A DNA stretch of 64,000 bases, from the NCBI RefSeq assembly GCF_021531975.1, contig NZ_JAFBIY010000001.1:186001-250000 (forward strand). Direction: 5' to 3'. Below are positions 18,000-27,154 of this stretch, piece after piece. The notes beneath the pieces were generated by a model that saw only the letters and a list, made by a program, of their open reading frames with translations, ran no database searches and was not told the DNA's origin. Position 1 is the first letter of the stretch. Every line of letters begins with the position of its first letter. This DNA comes from Faecalicatena contorta (lineage in GTDB: Bacteria; Bacillota; Clostridia; Lachnospirales; Lachnospiraceae). The translations under genes and the position numbers were made by a program.

Positions 18000-19370
18000 C
18001 TACACCCCTTTCAATGCATCTACGATTTCCGGGAAGTGCATGCCGTGGGAAGCCTTGACAAGCACATTGTCCCCTTCCTTAAGCAGGTCCTTCATCTGTG
18101 CAAGGAAATCCGCTTTTTCAGCGAACCATATACCTTTTGTGTGGCTGCCGGTATTTGCTCCGCGGACGATCTCCTCTGACAGAGGGCCGATACCGCATAC
18201 CAGATCTATATCATGTTCAGCCGCGTAAACACCGATTTCGTAGTGCAGCTGTTTTTCATTTTCGCCAAGTTCTCCCATGTCACCAAGAACAGCAACCTTT
18301 CTGCCGATAGCCATATCCAGCACATCGATGGATGCTTTCATGGAGATGGGGTTGGCATTGTAGCAGTCATCCAGGATGATCAGTTTATCGGTGGAGATGA
18401 TATTTCCGCGTCCCGGTATGGAAGGCAGTCCTTCGATTCCGGCTTTGATCTCGTCCGGAGTAAGTCCCAGTGTATATCCGACGGATGCACCTGCAAGTGC
18501 ATTGGAGATCATATGTGCACCCGGAAGTGGTACAACACAGTCAAATGTATCGCCGGATGGAAGATGGATCGTGCAGGCGCTTCCTTTTAATCCGAGTGGC
18601 CGGATATCGGTTGCATAGAACTGACATTCATCATCGGTTCCGAAGAAAACAGGTTCAACGCCTTTGACCGGTCCCATATCTCTTAAGAGGTTATCATCAC
18701 CATTTAAAATAATGGTCCCGCCATGTTTCATATCTTGTATCATCTGTGATTTTTCCTGAAGGATACCTTCTCTTGTTTTGAAAAACTCCAGGTGTGCAAC
18801 ACCAATATTTGTAATGACGCAGATATCCGGACTGGCAACAGAAGACAGGCGGCGCATTTCACCGAAATGATTGACACCCATTTCCAGAATGGCAATCTGA
18901 TGGGATTCATTCATCTCGAATATTGTGATAGGAAGTCCCCATTCATTATTGAAGTTTCCCAGTGTTTTGTGTACACAATATTTTTGTGCAAGGACAGATG
19001 CGATCATTTCTTTTGTGCTTGTCTTACCGACACTTCCGGTAATACCTACGACTTTGACATCGAAGGAATCGCGGTACAGCTTTGCAATGTCGAGAAGAGC
19101 CTGTCCGGTTGATTCCACCAGAATATAAGGAAAATCTGTTTCTCCGAGATCTTCATGTGATACGACACACAGAGCTCCCTTTTCAATCGTATCCGGGATG
19201 AACTGGTGGGCGTTGAATCTCTCACCGTCGATGGCAACGAACAGATAATCCTTTTCTACCTTGCGGCTGTCGATGACAACGCCTGCAACTTCCTGTGAAA
19301 GCTTACTTTTGTCGCCGTGGTAGGTACCACGGCAGGCGGCAGTAATGTTCTCCAAGGTAAGGTTTTTCAT
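18000..19370 (-). CDS. murF: UDP-MurNAc-tripeptide-D-alanyl-D-alanine ligase
   Basis: A 456-residue Mur ligase. The ATP loop is GITGSVGKTSTKEM, followed by TLGNFNNEWGLPI, LEMGVNHFGEM, NIGVAHLEFF and the C-terminal DDCYNANPISMKAS. This set is specific to MurF, which joins D-Ala-D-Ala to the UDP-MurNAc-tripeptide in cytoplasmic peptidoglycan synthesis. It lies 14 bases downstream of ddl, which makes its D-Ala-D-Ala substrate. Confidence 0.95.
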   Translation of the reverse strand: MKNLTLENITAACRGTYHGDKSKLSQEVAGVVIDSRKVEKDYLFVAIDGERFNAHQFIPDTIEKGALCVVSHEDLGETDFPYILVESTGQALLDIAKLYRDSFDVKVVGITGSVGKTSTKEMIASVLAQKYCVHKTLGNFNNEWGLPITIFEMNESHQIAILEMGVNHFGEMRRLSSVASPDICVITNIGVAHLEFFKTREGILQEKSQMIQDMKHGGTIILNGDDNLLRDMGPVKGVEPVFFGTDDECQFYATDIRPLGLKGSACTIHLPSGDTFDCVVPLPGAHMISNALAGASVGYTLGLTPDEIKAGIEGLPSIPGRGNIISTDKLIILDDCYNANPISMKASIDVLDMAIGRKVAVLGDMGELGENEKQLHYEIGVYAAEHDIDLVCGIGPLSEEIVRGANTGSHTKGIWFAEKADFLAQMKDLLKEGDNVLVKASHGMHFPEIVDALKGV

Positions 19371-19384
19371 AGAGTTTCCTCCTC

Positions 19385-20449
19385 TTAATAACGTGCTTTG
19401 ATAGATTCTTCAATAATAAGCTCACAGAGTTCACCATATTCAATACCGGCGGCTTTTGTGGCTTTTGGAATCAGGCTGGCAGGTGTCATACCCGGCAGAG
19501 CATTGACTTCCAGACAATAGAATTTGCCGTCTGCATCGTCAACAATGAAATCAGCACGAGAGTACACATCCAGGCGAAGTGCCTCAAAAGCCCTTTCACC
19601 GGCGCGCTGAATTGCTGCCTGTGTATCTTCATCCAGTGATACCGGCGGACAGATCTCCTGAGCACCACCGGTCTGGTATTTGTTTTCATAATTGAAAAGT
19701 CCGTCCTTTGGAATGATCTCTACAAGCGGCAGTGCTTTTCCGGCAATGATACCACATGCAAATTCCCGTCCTTTGATATAAGGCTCAATAACAACCTCTC
19801 CATCTGGTTCTTCTGCAAAAGAAGCGCGAATCGCTTCATTATACTCCTCTTCCGTATGAACAATATATACACCGATACTGGAACCGCCGGAGCAAGGTTT
19901 AATGACAAGCGGAAGATAATATCCTAAGTCCTTAAGCGGTGTATCTTTCGTCTTTGCAGTAAGAGAAGTGCCGCGCGGTGTCGGAACATCACTCATCTTA
20001 AATACCTGTTTGGCTACCAGTTTATTCATGGACAGCGCACAGCCGAGAGAGTTCGGGCCTGTGTACTTGATTCCAAGGATATCGAACGTGGACTGTAATT
20101 TTCCGTCCTCACCAACGGAACCGTGCAGTGCCATAAATGTAATATCAGCCATGCGGCACAGTTCGATGACATTTGGTCCCAGATAGCAGTCAGACTGATC
20201 CGGGCGTGATGCACGAAGGGCATCCAGATCCGGTGTAGTGATCTTAATGTTGTCTGCGATTCCAAGTCCTCCGTCCGGAAGATCAAAGACTTCCTCCAGT
20301 TTATCAGAATCGTATGGAAGCCCGAAGAATACATCCAGCAGATAAGCCTGATGTCCTCTTTCCCGCAGCGTTCTGCAGATGCCGGCACCTGAAGTAAGTG
20401 ATACATCACGTTCCGGACTAAGTCCTCCGGCTAATACAATAATTTTCAT
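19385..20449 (-). CDS. ddl: D-alanine-D-alanine ligase
   Basis: A 354-residue ATP-grasp enzyme. The N-terminus has LAGGLSPERDVSL, then ALHGSVGEDGKLQ, the ATP-grasp PLVIKPCSGGSSIGV, a NYENKYQTGG loop whose Tyr/Lys are typical of D-Ala-D-Ala rather than D-Ala-D-lactate ligases, and EVNALPGMTPASL. It supplies the dipeptide for MurF, its direct downstream neighbour. Cytoplasmic. A vancomycin-type D-lactate specificity is not suggested. Confidence 0.93.
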   Translation of the reverse strand: MKIIVLAGGLSPERDVSLTSGAGICRTLRERGHQAYLLDVFFGLPYDSDKLEEVFDLPDGGLGIADNIKITTPDLDALRASRPDQSDCYLGPNVIELCRMADITFMALHGSVGEDGKLQSTFDILGIKYTGPNSLGCALSMNKLVAKQVFKMSDVPTPRGTSLTAKTKDTPLKDLGYYLPLVIKPCSGGSSIGVYIVHTEEEYNEAIRASFAEEPDGEVVIEPYIKGREFACGIIAGKALPLVEIIPKDGLFNYENKYQTGGAQEICPPVSLDEDTQAAIQRAGERAFEALRLDVYSRADFIVDDADGKFYCLEVNALPGMTPASLIPKATKAAGIEYGELCELIIEESIKARY

Positions 20450-20463
20450 TATGAATCCTCCTT

Positions 20464-21918
20464 TTAATCAGCAATATTCACGTGGTCCAACAGAGATTTC
20501 TTTACATCATATAATTTTTGTGACAAGTCTACATATACACGGTGTGGGTAGAAGAGACGTTTTGTTTCTTCCCACAGAGTGTCTTTTTCCTGGCGGCAGT
20601 ATGCGGCGATTTCCATAACGGAAGGAGACTTGTATACACATTCTCCATTTTTAAATACAGGAACAAGAATCTCTCGCATGGTGTAAGAACCACCCGGAAG
20701 CTTTGTCTTCTTCCATGTGTCGACCGGATCAAAGAGCATAAGATCCTCGTTTGTGTCATATTCTTCTCCGGCAAAGCAGATGAGGTCTGCACGTATTTTC
20801 CCTGTTTCTTTATCATAGATACGATAGATTGTCTTGTTGCCGGGATTTGTAATCTTTTCTGTATTTTCTGATACTTTGATCTTCGGAACAAATTCACCGT
20901 CTTCATTCTGAATAGCAGCGAGCTTATATACACCACCGAAGGACGGACAGTCCTTGGAAGTGATCAGGTTTGTGCCGACACCCCAGGAATCGATGGCTGC
21001 GCCCTGCATCTTAAGATCGTGAAGCAAATACTCGTCCAGATCATTGGAGGCACAGATCGTAGCATCTGTAAATCCGGCGTCATCCAGCATCTTTCTTGCC
21101 TTTTTGGACAGATAAGCAAGGTCTCCGCTGTCCAGACGGATACCGTATTTTTTAAATTCCTTTCCGGCATCTTTAAATTCCTGGAATACGCGGATCGCAT
21201 TTGGAACACCAGATTTCAAGGTGTCATAGGTATCAACAAGAAGAGTGCAGTTGTCCGGATATAACTCGGCATAATATTTAAATGCAGTATATTCATCCGG
21301 GAAACTCATGATCCAGCTGTGGGCGTGTGTTCCCATGACCGGTACATCAAAGAGCTGTCCGGCAAGAACATTCGATGTTCCCACACAGCCGCCGATCATG
21401 GCAGCACGTGCACCATAAAGACCGGCATCCGGTCCCTGTGCGCGGCGCAGTCCGAATTCCATAATACCGCCGCCATCTGCAGCGAATACGATTCGGGAAG
21501 TCTTGGTGGCAATGAGAGACTGGTGGTTGATGATATTCAGAATCGCAGTCTCTACAAGCTGTGCTTCCATAATCGGTGCGATTACCTTTAAAAGTGGCTC
21601 TTTTGGAAAGACAACGGTTCCTTCCGGGATGGCGTAAATATCGCCGCTGAAATGAAAGCCGCTCAGATAATGAAGAAAGTCTTCATCAAAAATCTTAAGG
21701 CTTCTCAGATAATCTACATCTTCATAAGTAAAGTTCAGATTTTTTACGTAATCAATAACCTGAGCAAGGCCCGCGCAAACGGAATAACCATTATTGCAAG
21801 GATTCTGGCGGAAGAATACATCGAAGACAACGATTTCATTCTGCTTCTGCTTATAATAGCCCTGCATCATGGTAAGTTCGTACAAGTCTGTCAATAGAGT
21901 TAAATCTTGTTTGTTCAT
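20464..21918 (-). CDS. pncB: Nicotinate phosphoribosyltransferase
   Basis: A 484-residue protein starting NKQDLTLLTDLYELTMMQGY, with FDVFFRQNPCNNGY, GLRRAQGPDAGLYGARAA, GTHAHSWIMSF, IRLDSGDLAYLSKKAR and GVGTNLITSKDCPSF, all typical of clostridial nicotinate PRTase. It makes nicotinate mononucleotide from nicotinate and PRPP in the Preiss-Handler NAD salvage route. It is the first gene of an apparent operon with ddl, murF and a HAD phosphatase, with 14- to 24-base gaps. AAAGGAG precedes the start. Confidence 0.94.
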   Translation of the reverse strand: MNKQDLTLLTDLYELTMMQGYYKQKQNEIVVFDVFFRQNPCNNGYSVCAGLAQVIDYVKNLNFTYEDVDYLRSLKIFDEDFLHYLSGFHFSGDIYAIPEGTVVFPKEPLLKVIAPIMEAQLVETAILNIINHQSLIATKTSRIVFAADGGGIMEFGLRRAQGPDAGLYGARAAMIGGCVGTSNVLAGQLFDVPVMGTHAHSWIMSFPDEYTAFKYYAELYPDNCTLLVDTYDTLKSGVPNAIRVFQEFKDAGKEFKKYGIRLDSGDLAYLSKKARKMLDDAGFTDATICASNDLDEYLLHDLKMQGAAIDSWGVGTNLITSKDCPSFGGVYKLAAIQNEDGEFVPKIKVSENTEKITNPGNKTIYRIYDKETGKIRADLICFAGEEYDTNEDLMLFDPVDTWKKTKLPGGSYTMREILVPVFKNGECVYKSPSVMEIAAYCRQEKDTLWEETKRLFYPHRVYVDLSQKLYDVKKSLLDHVNIAD

Positions 21919-21961
21919 TTCCGAAAACTCCTTTGTACTATCGAATAATATAATCTGTATT

Positions 21962-21991
21962 ATTATAGCACCAGAATGTGGAAAAGTACAA
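21962..21991 (-). promoter_or_regulatory. Probable promoter of the pncB-ddl-murF operon
   Basis: On the minus strand TTGTAC (21991-21986) and TATAAT (21967-21962) are spaced by 18 bases, about 45 bases before the pncB start. Confidence 0.6.
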
Positions 21992-22008
21992 GAAAAAAAC
22001 AGACGCCA

Positions 22009-22743
22009 CTAAACGAGCGTCTGATTTTTGTTTATCGTTTCCTGAATGATATTCTGACAGTATTCTCCGATATGCTTCTTTGTCTCTTTGTCCAAGTCAC
22101 TGATGTAAAATGGTTTTCCATATTCAATGATTACATGTGTTTTTTTGATGCGTGGGAGATGATTCTCAAACATCTCCGCTGTGTTGTTCATGCTGATCGG
22201 AACGACAGGGCATCCGCTTTTCTCGGCAATCTTGAAAGAACCATTATGGAAAGGAAGCATACTGCCTTCTTCTCCACTGTTTCTTGTTCCTTCCGGGAAG
22301 ATACAGATAGAAATACCTTTTTTCATATAATCAATGGCCTGCAAAATAGTCTTAAGACCTTCTCTTGGATTCTCGCGGTCCAGAAACAGGCAGTAGAGCC
22401 GCTTCATCCAGTCGCGAAGAAGCGGATATTTCAGCATTTCCTTTTTTGCGACATATCCAGTCAGCCGTTTACATCTGGAATACGTAAGAAGAATGTCAAA
22501 ATAGCTTCTGTGGTTTCCGATAAAGAGAACCGGCTCATCCGGCACAAGCTCTTCGCCAATGACGGTTACTTCAACACCAGAAATGGCAAGAATTTTCTTA
22601 AATGCCCACTGCACCATGCGAAGGCATTGGTAATCCGAGGCTTCTTTATTAAAATGTCCAATGATCCATTCTACAAAAAGGACCGGGATGCCAAGCAACA
22701 GGTAAAGTCCCAAAAATATTGCAACGCATATAAATCTTATCAT
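22009..22743 (-). CDS. plsC: 1-acyl-sn-glycerol-3-phosphate acyltransferase
   Basis: The start at 22743 has GGAGG nine bases upstream on the minus strand; a longer frame from 22785 lacks a site. The 244-residue protein has an N-terminal membrane helix (IRFICVAIFLGLYLLLG), the acyltransferase motif NHRSYFD (HX4D) and FPEGTRNSGEE for glycerophosphate binding. It acylates lysophosphatidic acid to phosphatidic acid at the inner membrane face. It ends close to the pncB promoter. Confidence 0.9.
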   Translation of the reverse strand: MIRFICVAIFLGLYLLLGIPVLFVEWIIGHFNKEASDYQCLRMVQWAFKKILAISGVEVTVIGEELVPDEPVLFIGNHRSYFDILLTYSRCKRLTGYVAKKEMLKYPLLRDWMKRLYCLFLDRENPREGLKTILQAIDYMKKGISICIFPEGTRNSGEEGSMLPFHNGSFKIAEKSGCPVVPISMNNTAEMFENHLPRIKKTHVIIEYGKPFYISDLDKETKKHIGEYCQNIIQETINKNQTLV

Positions 22744-22851
22744 TTTTCGTTGACCTCCAGTTTCAATTCTTATTACAGTATACAATAAAAATGGAATTTT
22801 TCAAAGGGTTGGTGTGTATGATGTTAATGAGAATACAGACATGGGGATTCT

Positions 22852-23259
22852 ATGAAAAAATGGATTGTGTACATACCGGTCATGCTGGCATTCTTTCTGC
22901 TTGCTGCATGTTCGGCAGGAAAGGAAAATCTGAAAAAAATAAGGGACATCGATTATACCGTTGTGGCAGCAGATGAGGTGCCAGAAGAGCTTAAAGTAAA
23001 ATATGAGGAAGAAAAGGAGGAGCCGTGCCGTCTCACATATGCGGATCAGGGGTATCTTTATATAGCGCAGGGATATGGGAAAAAAGAGACCAGCGGTTAC
23101 AGCGTCTCAGTAGAAGCGTGTTATGAGACTGAGGATGCGGTATGCATTGAGACCAGTCTTATGGGACCGGACAGAAAAGAAGAGATCATAGAAGAGGACA
23201 CGTACCCCTATGTGGTGGTAAAGATAGAATATACAGACAAAAATGTGATATTTCAGTAG
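22852..23259 (+). CDS. PrcB-like lipoprotein
   Basis: A 135-residue protein with a lipoprotein signal (VMLAFFLLAACSAG; lipobox Cys at 20). The C-terminal half (YLYIAQGYGKKETSGYSVSV to TYPYVVVKIEY) has the pattern of the PrcB C-terminal domain, named for a subunit of a spirochaete protease complex. It is probably an exported, membrane-anchored protein. It lies 12 bases before the SipL-like gene, suggesting cotranscription; a role in the spore envelope is only guessed from this. Confidence 0.72.
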   Translation: MKKWIVYIPVMLAFFLLAACSAGKENLKKIRDIDYTVVAADEVPEELKVKYEEEKEEPCRLTYADQGYLYIAQGYGKKETSGYSVSVEACYETEDAVCIETSLMGPDRKEEIIEEDTYPYVVVKIEYTDKNVIFQ

Positions 23260-23271
23260 GAGGCAGTAAAA

Positions 23272-24831
23272 GTGGAGTGTGAAAAAAGAGAGATTGGTGT
23301 ATATCGGCAGGGAAGAGTGATTACAGATCAGTTTTATATCGATGATGATTATAACGTGCCGGATGCTAAAAGTGATGTGAAAGATGTCATACTCGGAAAG
23401 GGAACAATTGACATTGAGGATATGAAGGCAGTGGAAAATTATATACGGGTTTCCGGGAAAATGTATTTTCGGGTGCTTTATGTGGCAGAAGGAAGTGAAA
23501 CGAGACTCGCTTCGTTAGAAGGACATTTCCCGTTTGAAGAGATGATATATATGGAAGAAGCACAGGAAGAAAATTTATTTGTGAAACAGGCAGAAGCGGA
23601 ACTTACAGTTACGATGATACATTCGCGAAAACTGAATATCAAGACACTGGCCGAGCTCCAGATCTGCTCGGAAGGAAAAGCGGGGATTGAGATAACGACA
23701 GATATGCGTGCCGATTTTCCAGTCTATAAGAAACACCGTCAGGAAAATCTTCTGAAAATGGTTCTTTTGAAAAAAGATACCTATCGCATTAAGGAAGAAA
23801 TCACACTTGGCGGAACAAAGGAAAGTGTGGGTACCCTTTTATGGAGTGAGGCTGTAAGCCGCAGGCTGGATACAAGACTTGACACGGATGCGCTTATTTT
23901 ACAGGGTGAGCTGCTGTTATTCTGCTTTTATGAGTCATTAGAAGGGAAGCTGGACTGGATCGAGCAGACGATTCCTTATGAAGGACGTATGGAATGTTAC
24001 GGTGCCGGGGAGGATATGTATCATCAGATCTATGCATCCCTTTGTGATGTCAATGTGGATGTCCGGATGGACGAAGACGGAGAAATGCGTCTTCTGGGAG
24101 TAGAGGCGACACTGGAAGCAAGAATCCTTGTCTGTGAGGAAGAAAAACTGGAGGTGCTGGAGGATATTTATTCTTTGAACTGCCGGTGTATTCCTGACTT
24201 GAAAGAGGAGAGGGCGGAGCGTCTCCTGATGCAGAACCATTCCAAATGCAAGGTTACAGAACGGCTTTCTCTTCCGGAGATCAAAGATGATATTCTGCAG
24301 ATCTGTCACAGCAGCGCCAGGATACAGGTTGAGCATACAGAGGCACAGGCAGAAGGAATCCGCATTGAAGGCGTACTCCATATATGGTTTTTGTATGTGA
24401 AAACAGATGACGCAAGACCGTTTGATGTATGGCAGGGAATGGTGCCGTTTTCCTATCTTCTGGAAAGCAATGAAATGGCAGAAGAGATGAATTATGACAT
24501 TTCCAGTGCGGTTGAACAGCTGGCGGTGGGGCTTATGGGAAATGATGAGATCGAAGTAAAAGCAGTGCTGGCATTTCATACATTTCTTCGTAAGCCGGTA
24601 TACATACACAATATCGAATCTGTAGAATGCGAACCGCTTGATATGGAAGAAATGGAAAAACGTCCGGGAATCGTAGGATATATTGTGAAGGCGGGGGATG
24701 ATTTGTGGAGCCTTGCCAAAAACTATAACACTACAGTTGAAGGAATTATGAAAGTAAACGAAATGGAGACAGATGCGGTCCGCGAGGGGGATAAGATATT
24801 GATTTTTAAAGAGAATTTAAGTATACTGTAA
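23272..24831 (+). CDS. sipL: SipL-like spore morphogenesis protein (DUF3794/SPOCS repeats + LysM)
   Basis: GTG 23272 follows AGGAGGCAG. The 519-residue protein has an N-terminal DUF3794/SPOCS-type region (DQFYIDDDYNVPDAKSDV), a second similar region around 170-410, and a C-terminal LysM (GYIVKAGDDLWSLAKNYNT, about 462-510). This order and length match SipL of Clostridioides difficile, which binds SpoIVA through LysM and builds the spore coat around the forespore. Expected to be made in the mother cell. Confidence 0.82.
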   Translation: MECEKREIGVYRQGRVITDQFYIDDDYNVPDAKSDVKDVILGKGTIDIEDMKAVENYIRVSGKMYFRVLYVAEGSETRLASLEGHFPFEEMIYMEEAQEENLFVKQAEAELTVTMIHSRKLNIKTLAELQICSEGKAGIEITTDMRADFPVYKKHRQENLLKMVLLKKDTYRIKEEITLGGTKESVGTLLWSEAVSRRLDTRLDTDALILQGELLLFCFYESLEGKLDWIEQTIPYEGRMECYGAGEDMYHQIYASLCDVNVDVRMDEDGEMRLLGVEATLEARILVCEEEKLEVLEDIYSLNCRCIPDLKEERAERLLMQNHSKCKVTERLSLPEIKDDILQICHSSARIQVEHTEAQAEGIRIEGVLHIWFLYVKTDDARPFDVWQGMVPFSYLLESNEMAEEMNYDISSAVEQLAVGLMGNDEIEVKAVLAFHTFLRKPVYIHNIESVECEPLDMEEMEKRPGIVGYIVKAGDDLWSLAKNYNTTVEGIMKVNEMETDAVREGDKILIFKENLSIL

Positions 24832-24885
24832 GCATATTGTATACAAGATACAGAATGCATAGTGTGAAATGCAAGGAGAAGAACG

Positions 24886-25761
24886 ATGGATAAAATGGAT
24901 TTGAAAGCGTTGGGAAAAATTAATCTGGGACTCGATGTACTGGGAAGAAGAGAAAATGGATACCATGACGTCCGTATGGTCATGCAGACCGTGTACCTTT
25001 ATGACCATATTCACATGGAGAAGACGAAGAAACCGGGCATCTCACTGACTTCTAATCTGTTTTTCCTGCCGACAGATCAGACCAATCTGGCTTATAGAGC
25101 AGCGCAGATGCTGACGGAAGAGTTTGGTATTCGTGAAGGTGTGCGGATTTCGCTGGATAAGCATATTCCGGTGTCTGCCGGCATGGCAGGAGGCAGCACG
25201 GACGGTGCAGCAGTTCTTTTTGGCATGAACCGTATGTTTGATCTGGGACTTTCCCAGAAAGATCTTATGGAGCGGGGCGTAAAGCTTGGCGCGGATGTGC
25301 CGTACTGTGTAATGCGCGGAACTGTTCTGGCGGAAGGAATCGGAGAGATCCTGACACCTCTTGCACCATGCCCGAAGTGTTATGTATTACTTGCCAAACC
25401 GCCGGTAAATGTATCAACGAAGCTTGTATATGAACGTCTGGATGCACATGAGATCACAGATCATCCGGACATTGACGGTATCCTTTCTGGTCTTGAGAAC
25501 CAGGATATCTATGAGGTTGCCTCCTGTATGGGAAATGTTCTTGAAAGAGTTACGATCGGAGAGTATCCGGTCATCCAGGAACTCAAGAATGTGATGAAGG
25601 AAAATGGAGCAATGAATGCGATGATGAGCGGCAGCGGTCCCACAGTCTTTGGTCTGTTTGAAGAGAGAAAGACAGCGGAGCGTGCTGCTTCTAAGATAAG
25701 AGCAAAGCAACTGGCGAAGCAGGTGTATGTAACGACCATACATTATGCAAGGAGGAAATAA
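24886..25761 (+). CDS. ispE: 4-diphosphocytidyl-2-C-methyl-D-erythritol kinase
   Basis: A 291-residue GHMP kinase behind AAGGAGAAGAACG. It has ALGKINLGLDVLGRRENGYH, the ATP loop PVSAGMAGGSTDGAAVL, LGADVPYCVMRGT and MMSGSGPTVFGLF near the C-terminus. It phosphorylates CDP-methylerythritol in the MEP isoprenoid pathway. The downstream GntR gene begins immediately after its stop. Confidence 0.95.
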   Translation: MDKMDLKALGKINLGLDVLGRRENGYHDVRMVMQTVYLYDHIHMEKTKKPGISLTSNLFFLPTDQTNLAYRAAQMLTEEFGIREGVRISLDKHIPVSAGMAGGSTDGAAVLFGMNRMFDLGLSQKDLMERGVKLGADVPYCVMRGTVLAEGIGEILTPLAPCPKCYVLLAKPPVNVSTKLVYERLDAHEITDHPDIDGILSGLENQDIYEVASCMGNVLERVTIGEYPVIQELKNVMKENGAMNAMMSGSGPTVFGLFEERKTAERAASKIRAKQLAKQVYVTTIHYARRK

Positions 25762-26442
25762 ATGATGGAACTGAACTTTAAAGTCAACATGAATGAATAT
25801 CTGCCGCTTCGAGATGTTGTATTTAATACACTGAGACAGGCGATCCTGCGCGGAGAATTAAAACCGGGAGAGAGACTTATGGAGATTCAGCTGGCGAATA
25901 AGCTTGGGGTCAGCCGTACCCCGATCCGAGAGGCGATCCGTAAGCTTGAGCTGGAAGGACTTGTGCTCATGATCCCGAGAAAAGGAGCAGAGGTCGCTGA
26001 GATTTCTGAGAAGTCTTTAAGAGATGTCTTGGAAGTACGCAAGGCACTGGAAGAGTTAGCTGTGCGCCTTGCCTGCGATAAGATTACAGAAGAAGAGATA
26101 AAAGAACTGGAAAAATGTGCCGTAGATTTCAAGAAAATACTGAAAAGCAATGATATTACAGAGGTTGCAGAGGCAGATGTACGTTTCCATGATATCATCT
26201 ATATGGCTACAGATAATCAGAAGCTCATCACTCTTCTGAGTAATTTAAGAGAGCATATGTATCGTTATCGTGTGGAATATCTGAAGGATCAGACGGCTCA
26301 TAAGCAACTTCTTAGAGAGCACGAAGAAATCGTAAAGCACATACGGGAACGCAACAAAGAGGAAGCGGTACAGATCGTATGCTGCCATATTGACAATCAG
26401 GTAGATGCTGTCAGTGATGTAATTCGTACAAAACATAATTAA
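25762..26442 (+). CDS. GntR/FadR-subfamily transcription regulator
   Basis: A 226-residue protein whose start directly abuts the ispE stop (AGGAGG upstream). Residues 10-75 form the winged helix (LRQAILRGELKPGERLMEIQ, GVSRTPIREAIRKLELEG). The C-terminal all-helical FCD domain has the metal/ligand-binding pattern RFHDIIY and late His residues (HEEIVKHIR, CCHID). The ligand is unknown. Coupling to ispE is common in Clostridia and does not reveal its regulon. Confidence 0.88.
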   Translation: MMELNFKVNMNEYLPLRDVVFNTLRQAILRGELKPGERLMEIQLANKLGVSRTPIREAIRKLELEGLVLMIPRKGAEVAEISEKSLRDVLEVRKALEELAVRLACDKITEEEIKELEKCAVDFKKILKSNDITEVAEADVRFHDIIYMATDNQKLITLLSNLREHMYRYRVEYLKDQTAHKQLLREHEEIVKHIRERNKEEAVQIVCCHIDNQVDAVSDVIRTKHN

Positions 26443-26509
26443 AAATGGAATAAACAAAGGATTCTGTGTGCATACTCCTTACATCAGAAAGTGTGGGGAG
26501 GTACATATC

Positions 26510-27154
26510 ATGAAAAACGAAAGCTTCAGACAGAGAGTCTGTGTAATACTGGGAATCTGTATGGCGGCAGTGATAACGGGAGCCGTCTTTTTCCACCGGG
26601 CAGAGGCTGTGGCGGCAGAGACGTCAAAACTGCAGAAGAAAATGGCGAAAGAGGTGTTCCGTTTTCATGTACTGGCAAATAGTGACAGTGAAGAAGATCA
26701 GAGGGTGAAACTGAATGTCCGGGACGCTGTTCTTGCTTATATGAAAGAGAATTTAGGACACGTAGATTCGCAGGAAGAGACAAAGGAATGGGTGCGGTCG
26801 CATCTGGATGAGCTGGAAGCGGAGGCAGACCGGATCCTGGAAGAAGAAAATTGTGATTATCGGGCACAGGCAGAAGTAACGGTCTGTGATTTCCCGGAAA
26901 AGAGATACGGAGATGTCACATTTCCGGCGGGTAAGTACGAGGCACTTCGTATCCGTCTGGGTAAGGCAGATGGGCATAACTGGTGGTGTGTGCTTTACCC
27001 GAATCTCTGTTTTATTGATACTGCCTGTACGGCAGTAAGTGAAGAAGGAAAAGAAGAGCTCAGAGGTGTGTTTACCGAGGAGGAATATGAACTTGTTACC
27101 ACTTCTGCTGACTTTAAGATACGATGGTTTTTCTTTGGAGGAAATGATGACTGA
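26510..27154 (+). CDS. spoIIR: Stage II sporulation protein R
   Basis: ATG 26510 follows GGGGAGG; the protein has 214 residues. An N-terminal signal/membrane helix (VCVILGICMAAVITGAVFF) is followed by the SpoIIR core FRFHVLANSDSEEDQRVKL, LNVRDAVLAYM and HNWWCVLYPNLCFID. SpoIIR is secreted from the forespore and triggers the SpoIIGA protease to process pro-sigma-E in the mother cell. The gene overlaps the next one by 8 bases. Confidence 0.93.
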   Translation: MKNESFRQRVCVILGICMAAVITGAVFFHRAEAVAAETSKLQKKMAKEVFRFHVLANSDSEEDQRVKLNVRDAVLAYMKENLGHVDSQEETKEWVRSHLDELEAEADRILEEENCDYRAQAEVTVCDFPEKRYGDVTFPAGKYEALRIRLGKADGHNWWCVLYPNLCFIDTACTAVSEEGKEELRGVFTEEEYELVTTSADFKIRWFFFGGNDD